From positions 3,844,001-3,908,000 of the forward strand of contig JAGPXD010000001.1 of assembly GCA_020746995.1 (NCBI GenBank): DNA of 64,000 bases. Reading direction: 5' to 3'. The translations under genes were made by a program, and so were the position numbers. A model generated the notes under the pieces. That model was not told the origin of the DNA, made no database searches, and saw only the letters and a list, made by a program, of their open reading frames with translations. The stretch is from Plectosphaerella cucumerina. Lineage: Eukaryota; Ascomycota; Sordariomycetes; Glomerellales; Plectosphaerellaceae. Positions 22,979 to 34,222 of this stretch are shown here, piece by piece (the stretch's first letter is position 1; each line of letters opens with the position of its first letter).

Positions 22979-24649
22979 ATGACTCTACTCGCTCAATTTC
23001 TCAGCCAGGTCAGAGGCTTCGTCAAGGCACAAGACGGGGACGAGCTTCGCAAGTGGCTTTTGGTCGAGCCAAACGCATCACAGACCTATCACGACCTCGC
23101 TGCTGAAGTTCGCTCAACCTTCCAACGAGATTCAAAGTCTCTAGAGAACACCATCGAACGACATTTGCCGGAAGATGATGACGTTCCCGAAGGTCAGGCT
23201 ACCCCGTGGCCGAGCTTTGTCACGTTCATGGTCGACTACATTGCCTTTTGGAGAGATGTCGACTTCGATGACCTTCTCAGAGCACACAGCCTCCTAAGCG
23301 GATTGGTAAAGTAGGTACTGGTGAACCTTCGCTCGTGAAGCCTGGCTTGGGATGACAAGAAGCTGACCTGCGTCAGTTCTTGCGGCACCGCCTTTACCCA
23401 TCCCACATATGGCGGGATGCTCCTCAATACTGCCATGTCGCTCTGCGAGACCCTCGCGAGGCTCACCATGATGGTCTACCGCCGTCCTGAAATCGCCTCC
23501 AGTCTCCGCGCAGGAGACCCCGAGGACGACAAGTCCATCGCCGAGACATCAGCAGAAATCATCCAGAAGGTCTTCACAACTTGTCTCACGGACCGCACCA
23601 GCGGACGCTTCAGCAAACCCGAGGGCAAGAAGGTGGGCGTGTACATGTTCGCCAACCTCGTGCTCAAGCTTCTCTTCGCCTGCAGGCGGACACATCTCGC
23701 GAAGCAGATCTTCACCAACATCTCCACCAACTCTCCCCCACTGTCACTCTACCCTGCCGCACAGCGCGTCACATTCCTCTACTACCTCGGCCGGTTCAAT
23801 CTGTCAAATTGCCATTTTGTTCGTGCGGCCCTTTGCTTGGAGAGAGCATACCTCGAAACACCTGCGCAGCTGTCATCTCACCGCCAGACGATCCTGACGT
23901 ACCTCATTCCTGCAAACATGCTGCTGGGCCGGCTGCCGAGCGCCCACCTCCTATCACGCCCCGAGGCCGCCGCCTTCCTGGCGTCTGTCTTCTCGCCCAT
24001 GTGCACCGCGATCAGAAAGGGAGACTTCCTCCTCTTCCAGGAGACGCTCGCAGCGCACGAAGACTGGCTGTTTGAGAAGGGGCTCCTCATCTTCTTGACA
24101 TACCGCCTACGCCCCCTCCTGTGGCGATCCATGACGCGCCGCACCTTTCTCTTGACCTTTGCGTCCGAGAATTTTGACGACGACCCAAACGTCACAGCGA
24201 GACGAGCTGCCACCTTGGACCTTGCCGATATCTTGACAGTGGCCACGTACCAGCAGCGTCGTCTGCAAGGCTGGCGACGTGTGCCAGACCGTGCACGCCC
24301 GTCCCATGTGTCGGCCGTCTTCATGCGCGCCGTGGCCAACGACACACCTTCGACACTGGTGCCCCCTGACGGCATGCCCAAGAGGCTCCGGCCCAACGAG
24401 GGTCTGATATGGGGCAACACCGACGTGACTCTTTCCGACGTCGAGATGATGGTAGCAAGTCTTGTCACACAGGGCTTCATGAACGGATACATTGCCCATT
24501 CATCGGCAAGATTTGCCATCATGGGCGCCGCGAAGGCGGGAGGGCCGTTGGCGGCTGGCTTCCCAGCGCCGTGGAAGGCCATTGTAGAAAGACACTACGA
24601 TGACGACGAGGTTGACCTGGACGACGTGCCTGGTTGGGTCAAAGGTTGA
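22979..24649 (+). CDS. PCI-domain protein, CSN12/Thp1 (PCID2)-like
   Basis: Two exons (22979-23310, 23377-24649) give 534 residues. The protein is all-helical in appearance. It has the CSN12/PCID2 features VGVYMFANLVLKLLFACRR, RVTFLYYLGRFNLSNCHFVR, a TPR-like repeat, and the diagnostic ILTYLIPANMLLGRLPSAHL. A winged-helix PCI half follows (DVTLSDVEMMVASLVTQGFM, NGYIAHSSARFAIM). Such proteins serve either the COP9 signalosome-associated CSN12-Thp3 complex or TREX-2 mRNA export; sequence alone does not separate the two. The donor GTAGGT at 23311 was preferred to GTAAAG four codons earlier in reading because it restores the LLSGLVNSCG frame. The acidic C-terminus ends DDVPGWVKG. Confidence 0.85.
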
Positions 24650-25350
24650 CAGGACAAGGATACTTACTGCAAGCGACACACCAATAAATCTGGGCTCCAG
24701 ATCAACTTCCATGCCTACCTGCCTAACCTGCCTACATATTCATCGTCGCGTGAGAACGTGAAGCCAAAGGCTTGTATGAGCCATGCCCTGCTGCTTCAAA
24801 TCGTAATCTCCGCCGTGACTGCCACACAAACCACCTTTCCCTGCAAGACCCCGATGCATGCTTCTCTTCCCCGAGCCCGACTCCAATTGACGACGACCCT
24901 GCCTCTCCACATTGCTCTGCCACCAAATTGCTCCAATCCCTGGTATCTCTGTGTTCGCTCCGGGAAGACAAGAAAGCCCGCGACGGGCTGATCAAAACAA
25001 ATCTGAGTAAATAGAACGAGCCATATGCGCCCAAGTGCCAGGTCATCTCGGACGGCTGGTGCGAAAGTTGCAAAGAACGAAAGAAGCCAGATGCGCACTA
25101 TTAAAGGGTAGATGCGGCAGAAGAACTCGGGCTCCCGGTATAGGCAAAATACGCCTGCGGCCACGACTGCAAAGCGGCAGGCGTGGATAGATGTGAGAGA
25201 AGAAGATGGCAGCGCTTGTCTGCAACGTGCTGCTTGTACACAGCAAGACTAGCAGTGTCGTGTTTTAGAATGAATTATCGAGTTCCGGCATTGTGTTGCC
25301 GGTTTGGGGGTCGCTAGCGATGCCAAAGCTCGCGCGGAGCGCTCCATGGC
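24650..25350. other. Convergent 3' region, PCI gene/SUN gene
   Basis: Shared 3' flank. Open frames here (such as 24796-25164 minus) start in non-coding-looking sequence and resemble nothing I know. Confidence 0.55.
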
Positions 25351-26966
25351 TCACGTCAGGATGGCGGCGGCGGCCAAGGCAACGATCAGGCTCCCCACGA
25401 CAGTGGCGCCTTGCCTGATGCCATGATTCTCGTCCGAGCTGGTGGCAGCAGCTTCTTCCGTGTCGGTGGTGGGTGACGAAAAGACAGCTGTCGTGGACAG
25501 AATGGTGGATTCGGCTTCGCTGACGGATTCGGTCTTGTTCTCGTGGAAGATGGCAGGACGGATAGAAGGCACCGGCTCCTCATATGTCGACGTTTCGGCG
25601 GCAGAGGACGAGGTCTCCGGCTCAATACTCGATGTCTCTGGGGCGGAGGAGCTGGGCGGCTGGGAGCTCTCGGGCTCTGGTTCAGGTGTGGGAGTCGGCG
25701 TCGGCGTGGGAGTGGGAGACGGCTTTGAGCTTGTCTTCGGCTCGGATTCCTCCGCCTTCACTTCAGAATGCTTTTCGTCTTCGCTGTCGTCTTCGGCTTG
25801 CTCGCCGATGAGATAGACAACAATGTTCGCCTTGGAGCCCTTGGGGACGGTGACCACACAGAACTGAGAGCCACCAGCCCCCGTGGACTTCATATCGCTG
25901 CTGACGGTGCCGACGGCGTTCTTGGAGGGGTCGATGCCGCATGGCGTGCCGTTGCAGCCTCCACCGGGGCATTCGATCTTAACGGCATAGTTGGGTGTGG
26001 TGCTGCTGAGGCTGGACCCCTCCCAAATAGGGTTGTAGCCGAGCGTCACAAAGGTCTGCCCCTTGGCGTCTTGGTTGGCTCCGGCAACATAAGTTGCCCA
26101 GTTGCCGACATTCTTGGAAGAGTCACCCCAGACGCAGCCCTCTTCTTGGACGCCAGGAGGGTTGATGTAGTAGCTGCTGCGTGTGAGCCAAAGCACCGGT
26201 AGGGCGAGGAAATAGGCCAGTCAACTTACTGAGCGCCCGTGGACTGCCAGTAGCTTGGGTCGGGAACGGCCAACGTGGCAGACTGATCGACGATCGTCTT
26301 GATGTACATGCCCTCATCGCCAGGGAAGACTTGAGAGCGCCTTAGTCAAGCAGCAATGCGAGTTGTAGGTGAAGGGTCTTACCGGTCTGGCAGAAGGAAA
26401 GGGCCTTGCCGCACTCGTTGACGGCGGCGACAGTGCCAACGCCATCGACGCAGTACGGCTGGTCTTCAAATGGCTTCTCTGCTTGGCCGTTGGACTTGCA
26501 GAGAAGACCGCCGTTCTGGTAGAGACGTTAGCAATGAGACCCCACACAGCCGCGTTCTTCTGCATCATACCATGGATTCGGGGTAGGCGACGACCGAGCC
26601 GGGTTCCCACTGAGCCATGAGCATGCCAGCTCGGCAAGCAATGGGGCAATAGCTCCCCTCAACACACTCCCGGTCCGGCGCCATGGCGAAGCCTCCGTTC
26701 AGCTTTCCTGGCACCCTGACGAGGTCAGAGTGACTCGGGAGCTCGCATATAGCCTTTCCTTCGGAATTCCGTCTCACAAGCGGGCTGGTGCGTTCGAAGA
26801 GCCCGGCAGGATCCGATTGATGGTGAGCATGGGAGTGGCTGAGTCTCCGTTCGTTGTGGACGCGGTCGTGAGCAGCATGGCTAGGCCCGTATGCTTGTGT
26901 CGTGGGAGCTGAGATGAGAAGAATGGCGGCGGAGCCGATAACGGACTGAATGCTTGCCAGCTTCAT
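25351..26966 (-). CDS. SUN-family cell-wall protein (GH132) with probable GPI anchor
   Basis: Secreted wall protein of the SIM1/UTH1/SUN4 family, which acts on beta-glucan in septation and wall remodelling. Exons 26571-26966, 26383-26515, 26230-26329 and 25351-26173 give 483 residues. A signal peptide occupies about residues 1-25. The SUN domain is Cys-rich: CELPSHSDLVRVPGKLNGGF, ECVEGSYCPIACRAGMLMAQ, PYCVDGVGTVAAVNECGK, PSYWQSTGAQHYYINPPGV, GCVWGDSSKNVGNWATYVAG. A Pro-Thr repeat and a Ser/Thr/Glu-rich, probably O-glycosylated stalk follow. The C-terminal hydrophobic run VGSLIVALAAAAILT fits a GPI-attachment signal. This tail distinguishes it from short soluble SUN proteins. Introns of 53-56 nt all close phase. 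Confidence 0.93.
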
Positions 26967-28373
26967 GGCGACGACGGAGAGCTGAAGGTTCAGCTTCGAT
27001 TCGGAACAGTGTGGTACGGTGCTAAACTGTGGTCGAACGCGGTTTGCGAATCTCGAGCTGGATAGTCGGCGCGCGCGCTTGCGTGAGTCGTGGTGGTTGT
27101 TGTATTATGACATGAAGAATCGCGGACTGATTATTGTTTCTCGGTCGACAAGGAGATGAATCAAGCTGAAGTGAGCGGACAGCCGACTTGCTCGGGCAGC
27201 GGACGATGAGCAAGCACAACCCAAGAGCAAGCCTGCAAGGTGGCGAACGAGCGACGGGGGAGGTTTGGAGGTTGAAACAACGAGCGAGGAAAAGCATGGG
27301 AGGGGACGGGAAGATTGAAAGCAGGCCATCGTGGGCCGGCCTTGGGTCCCCTGGGTCCCCTGGGCCTTGGGTGCTGGGCATGAAGGGCCGGGGGGTCGTC
27401 TGGTGGATGTGATGAACGAAATGAGCGACAGACCAAGCCGGACTCACCAGCCAGTGCAGGACTGACTGCCTCGACAGGTCTGTGCCTTGTGTCAAGCGAG
27501 ACAAGGATGCTGGCCGGCCGGTCCACTTGGTCGAGCTTGAGTCGCTTGACCACCTTTGCTTGCGATGACAATGTCCCGTAATGAGGGCGACCGCCGCCGA
27601 CGACCGCCCACGGCGCCAAGGCACATCGAGGCAGTGGTCCCGAGATTGGGCAACAGGCATGCGCCGGTCTAGGCTGGGTCGTTTCGCGTGGTGGAAGTGA
27701 AGAAGGATAGCCCTGGTACGAATACAGTAGGGCGGCCTTAACCCCCCTGAGAAAGGGGATCGCGGTGCTGGAGCGATGGAGTCGCGACGACCAGGGGGGC
27801 GGAGGACGCACAGGCCACAATCCAGGGGTAGATGAGGGAATCTCAGGGGGTGTGGCCAATCAGGTGGTGATCGCATTGGGGGCTTGAAATTGGCACGAAT
27901 TTGCATGGGGCGTGTGCACATGTCGACCCACCAAGTCCGCGTCCGAGTCCCGTCCATCCTTCCTGCACCAGTGCTGGAGGGACCTGAGACACTTGCGCCA
28001 AAACGGCGACACCCAATCATCGCCGTGGCTACCTGCCTCCATCCCTCACGTCCATTCGAGTGCCCGCCACTTGCCTACCAGACAGCTTCAGATTGGGATT
28101 GCCTTGTTGGTACACTCTATCGACACTACTAATACAAGTAATTTACCGGCCCCAATCAGCCGTGAATGTCCATTAGCTGTGTACCTTTTCCTTCATCTCT
28201 CTTCGGCGGCCCAACCAGCAGCAGCACTCTGGAATTCTTTCCCAAACCGCAACCTGGTCAACGAGTCCGTGAGCAAGCTCCTGCGACTCCTGTCCCATAC
28301 ATTCAGTTTCTCTGTTATGATGGACCGCAAGCCGGCTGTGTCTGTGTCGCCCATTCAGTCCCGAATCGCCACC
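26967..28373. other. SUN-gene promoter and SAP-gene 3' flank
   Basis: About 1.4 kb between two minus-strand genes. Long Pro/Arg/Ser-rich frames exist on the minus strand, but they overlap each other in several frames and have no recognisable motif; I regard the stretch as non-coding. Confidence 0.5.
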
Positions 28374-30095
28374 TCAATCCCTGCGCCGAAACCGATGAGA
28401 TGTAGAGATGGGAATCTCGTTGGCGCTTGTTGCGAAACTAGCCACCCTTTGGTCCTGGCCAAACCGCCTTCGCGCGCTGATGCCGATTGTGTCGGGAGGG
28501 TACCGTCCATCAAGCGGGCCTGGGCCACGAGCTTGTCGAGGCATGTGCCGGGGAGGCGAGTTGCGGGGTTGACGCGACTGCTGGGAGCCGCCCTGGACAT
28601 TGCGTCTCGCCTCGCGGTGCGGTGGTCTGATGCCGACAAAATTCTCCTTGCCCCTATCCACCAACATGTCTTCGCATTCGAAGGTGTACCTGTTGATCTC
28701 ATCGTCGTTGCCAAGCTTTCGATCAACGTCAAGTGTGTAGTGAGATCGAATGGCCATCACGCGTCGAGAGGCAACATCTTCCGCGACCCTCTGGTATGAT
28801 ATGGAGGGTTCGGTCCGAGTGACCTTGTGCCGGCCATCGGAATGGTCAGGAGCTGGGTGTGCAAGACGGTCGGGCTTAGGGCCCAGAGGAGAGCCCGGTG
28901 TGCCCCAAGGAACCCCATTGCCCCAGCCCGATCTAGCCCTGCGAGGCCCGAGGGGGATGCTGTTCGCATTGTCGCTCATGCGGGCAGAGGGTGGGTGCTG
29001 ATGCGTGAACTGTAGGTGCGAACGGGTTTCTGTTTCCAGCCTCGTCGGCATGGTGTCTGCGCTGAAGAAGACTTGTGCGTTGCCGTCATCATCTCGGCCG
29101 TATCGTACCTGCCATCGCTTGGCAGTACCTCGTCCCTCTGCTGACTCTTCCATGATCCAGCCCGTTACCTTTTCGGCGGGTACAAAATCGACCCAGAGGG
29201 GTTTCCTGTTGCATTCCTGTGGCCATACGACGTTGTGGAGTGCTGCCCGGGCGCGAACCGCCATGGCTGTGTCGCTGAAGACAACAAAAGCGTGAGTTCT
29301 GATACGGTCCACAAAGAACACTTCGATGGAGGAAGTCGACTCGCCATCCTGCTGCGTCGATGTCGATACCTTGACAAGGTGCGCCCGGAAGTCCTCATCA
29401 CGCAGAGGTCTCATAAGCTCTCTGATGTATAGAGCGCGGGTGGTCGGGTGGAGCGCCGGGTCTGTGGCGGGAACTTCTTCACCCGCCATAGCAGGCATCA
29501 AGCGCTCTTCGTGGCTGTCGGTGACAGTTGCGGGCACCAGTGCCGATGCTGACTTTGTCGTAGCCGGTTCAACATTGCTGGTGTCTTTGGCGGAGTTCCC
29601 CCCCTGTAGCTGGCCGTGGGTGGTCGTGTATCCATCGGCGGCATCAGATGTGCTGACGGAAGGGGCCGTGTCGACAACCACATGACTGTTCGGGCTTGAT
29701 GCACGACCGGGTGTTGAGAGCGCATTTGCCTTGCAACGCTTTGGATCGGGCAGCGGGGTTGCCGACCGACGCTTGCGCTTCTGTGACTGATCCAAGTCAT
29801 CCTCCTTGCTGGTGTCGTCAGGTAGGCTGGGTTGCGCGGTTGGCTCAGCAACTTGATCGATGCCTGTCACACCTCGGGCCTCCTTTTCAAATGCAACGCT
29901 TCCCTCGACGTCTGTCGTGTGGGTCGCGGGACTGGGACCCCTGACCTGTTGCTCCTCAGTCTCTTCGCGTGATTGCTTCAGGTCGTCGTCCAGTAGACGT
30001 TGGACGAGCTCCTGCTTCAGGCCAGAGTGTTGAAGGCCCCGATTCCGCAATTCTGCGCGAAGGTCCCCAACCTTTAATCGGCCCCAGTTCGTCAT
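28374..30095 (-). CDS. SAP-domain protein with Acinus-like RNA-recognition region
   Basis: Single exon of 573 residues. The start ATG sits in a strong context (GCCACCATGACG), and the SAP DNA/RNA-binding helix pair follows directly (WGRLKVGDLRAELRNRGLQH, LKQELVQRLLDDDL). A low-complexity acidic/Ser region comes next, then an RRM-like segment resembling Acinus (TTRALYIRELMRPLRDEDFR; HAFVVFSDTAMAVRARAALH; LWVDFVPAEKVTGWIMEE). The C-terminal part contains INRYTFECEDMLVDRGKENF followed by VGIRPPHREARR and ends Arg/Pro-rich. Acinus links splicing and the exon-junction-associated ASAP complex, so a nuclear RNA-processing role is likely by analogy. It shares its upstream spacer, with AT island 3, with the gene at 31051. 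Confidence 0.85.
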   Translation of the reverse strand: MTNWGRLKVGDLRAELRNRGLQHSGLKQELVQRLLDDDLKQSREETEEQQVRGPSPATHTTDVEGSVAFEKEARGVTGIDQVAEPTAQPSLPDDTSKEDDLDQSQKRKRRSATPLPDPKRCKANALSTPGRASSPNSHVVVDTAPSVSTSDAADGYTTTHGQLQGGNSAKDTSNVEPATTKSASALVPATVTDSHEERLMPAMAGEEVPATDPALHPTTRALYIRELMRPLRDEDFRAHLVKVSTSTQQDGESTSSIEVFFVDRIRTHAFVVFSDTAMAVRARAALHNVVWPQECNRKPLWVDFVPAEKVTGWIMEESAEGRGTAKRWQVRYGRDDDGNAQVFFSADTMPTRLETETRSHLQFTHQHPPSARMSDNANSIPLGPRRARSGWGNGVPWGTPGSPLGPKPDRLAHPAPDHSDGRHKVTRTEPSISYQRVAEDVASRRVMAIRSHYTLDVDRKLGNDDEINRYTFECEDMLVDRGKENFVGIRPPHREARRNVQGGSQQSRQPRNSPPRHMPRQARGPGPLDGRYPPDTIGISARRRFGQDQRVASFATSANEIPISTSHRFRRRD

Positions 30096-30625
30096 GGTGG
30101 CTTCGACATGAGGATTCGCGAGTGAGGTCTGTATCTTGGCGTTTGTGCAACAAGCAGACCAGGGGAAGAGTTGCAGCCGAATGGATGCAGAAGACGGATT
30201 CAAGCAGAATGAGGAATGAGAAGACTGCAGTACTGGATTGGGACAGGAAAATGCGTTGCCTGGGCTAGCCAGCTCGATGGAGTTGGGAGCTGGGCCAGTA
30301 GGTTTGGTGCCTTGACCGATGATGTTAGATGGGTGGCAGGTGATCTTTTTACTTCCAGATGGAGGTCTCAGGTCCCTGCAGGCAGCTGTCAGGTAGCTAC
30401 AGTACCTAGGTCGTGCTAGTCGCTGGAGGTGCCTCCCGGCGCAACCTGAGTTGGCAGGTGCTTACGCTAGTGTGAGGTTAGGTGGAAAGAAGCGGGGCTA
30501 AATCTACAAGGTACACAAATAACGGAAATCTATCCCTACCTAGATATATTTATATCTATTTTAGGGTTTCTAGTTTAAATAAAATATGGTTTAATTAAAA
30601 TTATAGATTATTTAAGAGGTTGATT

Positions 30626-30664
<39 letters not shown>

Positions 30665-31050
30665 GTAACTCCAAGCTTTATTTAACTCTTTTCACTAACT
30701 ACTTTATATATAAATATCAGTACTGTGGTGTAGATTTATTCGAATACTATGTAGATGGGAAGTAACCTTCCCTGTAGGTACTAAACTCATAGCCGGGCAC
30801 ACCCATCTCACCTTAGGCTTGACGCGCCGAAGCCGTGTACGGAACTTCCTTCAAGTTGGGAAAGGAGAGGCACTTTGGGTGAATTGGTTCCTCACCCCCA
30901 AGGTGCTACCAGAGGCACGAATTTATCACAACTTCCAAACTCACAACAACCGTCCCAAGGCTTGTACGAAAATGAAGATGATTGCGCGCCGCAACTACTG
31001 TCAAATTCCTCGCATCTGTTTTCGTTGTTTTGCCGACCAATTGGCCTCTG
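30096..31050. other. Divergent spacer between SAP gene and hypothetical gene
   Basis: No gene seen. Contains AT-rich island 3 and a long A homopolymer. GTACCTAGG occurs near 30402. Confidence 0.65.
30500..30760. repeat. AT-rich, TpA-rich island 3 with A31 tract
   Basis: TpA-rich, CpG-free stretch (30540-30620) followed by an uninterrupted run of 31 A at 30630-30660, then further AT-rich sequence to about 30760. The composition resembles islands 1 and 2. The A run could be a retroposon 3' tail remnant, or simply a promoter dA:dT tract; neither can be shown here. Confidence 0.6.
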
Positions 31051-32283
31051 ATGGACGACTTGCCCAATATGGGCCCCAATTCTCCTGCGCCTCCTCGCTC
31101 TTGTAGTTCTCCGACACTGAGAGCAACGACCCAAGAATATGAACCTTCATCGCCGCCTCGGCCTATGGACAAGACGGGATCTTCTGCTATCACACCGGCC
31201 ACACCGGAACCGCAACCCTTTTTCCCCGCGACATCTCCAGTGGGCCAACATGCATCGCCCAAGAACTTACAGGAAGAAGGCGCCGAGTCGCTATCAGAGG
31301 CCATAACAAGAATGCACCAAGAGAGGGCACTTGTCCCGGGAAGTCAGGAATGGGCAGACGACGAGGAGAAAGTTTTCCGCATTCTCTTCCTCAGAGAGTT
31401 TAACCCTCTCCTACCACGTCACTGGAGCATGGACTTTCGTGGGATTCCGATCCCTTCCCAGTTGTTCTCCCAAACAGACGGATGCCAGCCTGTCATATAC
31501 TCAAGAGCAGGCAACGACTTCAAAGGTGAGTTAAGACTTCGTCGAAGGCGGCAGCAGCTGCTAACCATGACAGCGACGCGGGCACTCATTCGACTCATTG
31601 AGCTCACCAGTGCCGTCCGGACCTTGTCACAAACGGGCCAGGGAGAAAAGGTGCCCCAGCTTATCCGCAAAGAGCTGGAAGAATATGCTAGATGGGCCGC
31701 CCAGGATGGCGGGTACGATGATCTGGACATTATTCCCAACCTCATCGTCGACTCGGTCGATATCGCGGCTGGAAGTGAGCAGATTGAAGAGTACATGCAG
31801 ACTCGGATGCTCAAGCTAGCCGCAGAGCACCGAGACTACTGGCGGATCGAGCGTGTCCCCGCGGGGCAGACTTGGAAGCTTCCTCGTGTGGAGCTTGCCG
31901 AAGTGAAAACTGAGAAGACAGAGTCTGACGACGAGTCGGCTCAGTCACACGCCGCCGTCGACATGCCGCGAATCAAGATTGAGGACGATGATGAGCCGGT
32001 TGGTTGCTCGGAGGAAGTCCGATATACCCAAAGGCCTCCCGTCCTCTATGGCATATTTGTCATCCACCACTCGGCCATCGTTCTCAGTCTGGACTCATTT
32101 AAAGAGGGAAACAAAGCATTGATCAGCTACCAGGTGGAGGCCGGGTTCAATGCCCAATATCAGGGAGTCTGGAATGCCATCACCATGGCCATCATCATCT
32201 GCCTCGCCCGCGATCACATGGTTACCATGGCCGACGACTTTGTCCAACTGGTGGAGGGTCCTGACAGTGATCCCGACGCTTGA
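31051..32283 (+). CDS. Conserved hypothetical protein
   Basis: Exons 31051-31525 and 31574-32283 give 394 residues from MDDLPNMGP. The N-terminal third is Pro/Ser-rich and disordered. A folded-looking core begins at QEWADDEEKVFRILFLREFN, then WSMDFRGIPIPSQLFS, TRALIRLIELTSAVRTLSQT, LDIIPNLIVDSVDI, an acidic linker, and a hydrophobic domain PPVLYGIFVIHHSAIVLSLD to VWNAITMAIIICLARDHM. I recall similar unnamed proteins in many ascomycetes but no function. The 48-nt intron has GTGAGT, a CTAAC branch sequence and CAG, yet contains no in-frame stop. A larger frame continues upstream to 30982 without an ATG. Confidence 0.8.
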   Translation: MDDLPNMGPNSPAPPRSCSSPTLRATTQEYEPSSPPRPMDKTGSSAITPATPEPQPFFPATSPVGQHASPKNLQEEGAESLSEAITRMHQERALVPGSQEWADDEEKVFRILFLREFNPLLPRHWSMDFRGIPIPSQLFSQTDGCQPVIYSRAGNDFKGELRLRRRRQQLLTMTATRALIRLIELTSAVRTLSQTGQGEKVPQLIRKELEEYARWAAQDGGYDDLDIIPNLIVDSVDIAAGSEQIEEYMQTRMLKLAAEHRDYWRIERVPAGQTWKLPRVELAEVKTEKTESDDESAQSHAAVDMPRIKIEDDDEPVGCSEEVRYTQRPPVLYGIFVIHHSAIVLSLDSFKEGNKALISYQVEAGFNAQYQGVWNAITMAIIICLARDHMVTMADDFVQLVEGPDSDPDA

Positions 32284-34222
32284 GAGCAACTGAGGGAAGA
32301 GCCGGCAGTGCCACGGGAGCGGGTACACCTACCACTTGAGCTCAAGGGTCAGCTTCGGACCATTGCCGATACTTCTGTTACTTGTCGATGGCTACTGTTC
32401 GGCTTTCAGCTCGACTGGCTGTGTGATGTCGGATCGAACGACGACGAGGTGAAGGGGCATGGCTGCGGCCACATGATGCCGTACCTGGGGAACATGCTTG
32501 CTACAAGTCGTCTGCTCAACCGCAGTAGATACATGTGCATAGGTAGTTACATACTAGGCGCTGTCCCAGCATGTCTGAGGAATGACAAGCTCCTAAATCT
32601 GAAGCAGCGAGGGGACTCACCACGGCACACCGAGCTCAAACGTGAAAGACAAGCAAAAAGATGACCGCAACCGACGCCCCACAGTCGGAAAGTCGCCTAA
32701 ACCTTCTCTGGATTGTTCGGCCTTCAAGACCAACCGCACCAGCTTGCAAGGGGTCTGGCACAAGCTGTGAAATGGATGGCAATGTGCATCGATGTGGAGG
32801 ACGCATGGCGCGAGGCGGAAGCTAAGGTGCTATCACTCGTGAGGCGCAAGTGGCAGGGCAGATGATACATGGCCATCTGACAGTAGCACCTGGCTTCGGC
32901 TTGGCCATCTTACCTCGTGGAGTGCGCCGGCAGCTAGTGTCTCCATTTTCCCACCACATCGGAGCACCCTTGCCGAGAATGGGTGGACCGGGCGTCCAAT
33001 CAAAAGCCGCATGTTGTAATCCGGGATCTGTCAGCGCAGTTGATTTCGATGTGGGCCTGATTTGCATCCTTACGCGGTCTCGTCATTGGGACGACGTCCA
33101 GAGGCCTGGTGTCCTTCCCTTGCATTAATATCGTCCCGTTGCTTTCTGAAAGCCTGTCATTCGAATGCTCAGCGAACGGAGAAGAGACCGGTCACCGAGC
33201 AAGCCACGCCACACAAACGCTGCCGCACACCGACCTGTTTGGAGGGAGAGGGGACTCGGCGAAAGAGAGAGAAGAGAGAGAGACCGACACCGACTGACCT
33301 GACCCCCTTTTCTTCCCCCGGTGCACCCTCATCGCCCGAACCACCGCGTTGGGACACACCTTTCCACCGCCTCGTTCCGTACACGTACGACCTGGTCTCA
33401 ACCCACGCTCTCTCATCCGAGTTTGACCACATTTCCCACTCACTACCCCGCCATCACTACGCCCGCCCTCTGCTCTGGACCGACGACGTCTTGGCCTTGC
33501 TCGGTCTTTCAGTGCTTTCATCGGTTTCGACTCAATTCAGCTACTTACCATCTCACCGACAGTGGCGACCTTGTCGTCTCTGGCACTTGTCAGCTTTTCG
33601 GCGGTCGAGCCACGTCAGAACCAGTCTCTACGAGCGTCGTCAGCTGCCCTCGGACCATCCCTCGGGCCTTCAAAAGACACCGAGAAGGTTCTCGACCAGT
33701 CACTGGGACCGCAAGCGCAGACCTGAAGCCTGGATTGAAAGACTTGGCGGTCACTTATAGCGTCTAAAGACATCCAGGCAGGGCCCGGAGGCACAAAGGG
33801 TGCAAGACTTCTTCCGCCTGTCCAGCTGGCTTTGTCTGCTCCGCCAACTTTCTTCTTCCCGGCCATCGTTTCGGACTTTGCATAGGTGCCCCGAGACAGC
33901 TGACGGCTGAGTAACTGTTCCCTGTCAGCCCGAGAGAAACAGCCGACGAACCCCAACGTTGCCACCCCCGGTGTTGTCACCAGCACCACCGCACCACCTA
34001 CCCGTCTGTGGCCTTGTCACTCGCTCTGGCCTCTGCATACGCATCTGCTGCCACGCTGTCTTTGTTCGGGCACGCATACGGCGCTGTTCCCCCCAACCAG
34101 CGCATCGCATCGCATCGCAGGGCAGGGCAGGCCATTGTTGCCCACCGACGGGTGTTTGCCCTACGCTTGACCTCATCCTTCCTGCTATTTCGCACGAGAC
34201 ACGGGCCGAGGCGGTTCAAGAC
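32284..34222. other. Long spacer and putative leader upstream of the GATA-factor gene
   Basis: About 1.9 kb. From roughly 33130 the plus strand becomes pyrimidine-rich (TCC/CTC runs), as is common for long 5' leaders of fungal regulators. A frame at 33062-33760 is open but low-complexity and has no recognisable domain. No gene called. Confidence 0.5.

Noticed and set aside
24796..25164. Minus-strand 122-codon hydrophobic-looking frame
   Set aside because: Lies in a shared 3' flank, no family resemblance and no support for a promoter.
27022..28020. Minus-strand frames of 232-332 codons in the SUN/SAP spacer
   Set aside because: Pro/Arg/Ser-rich, several overlapping frames open at once, no motif, no ATG-based family start.
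33062..33760. Plus-strand 232-codon frame upstream of the GATA gene
   Set aside because: Low-complexity and pyrimidine-driven; better explained as leader or promoter of the downstream gene.
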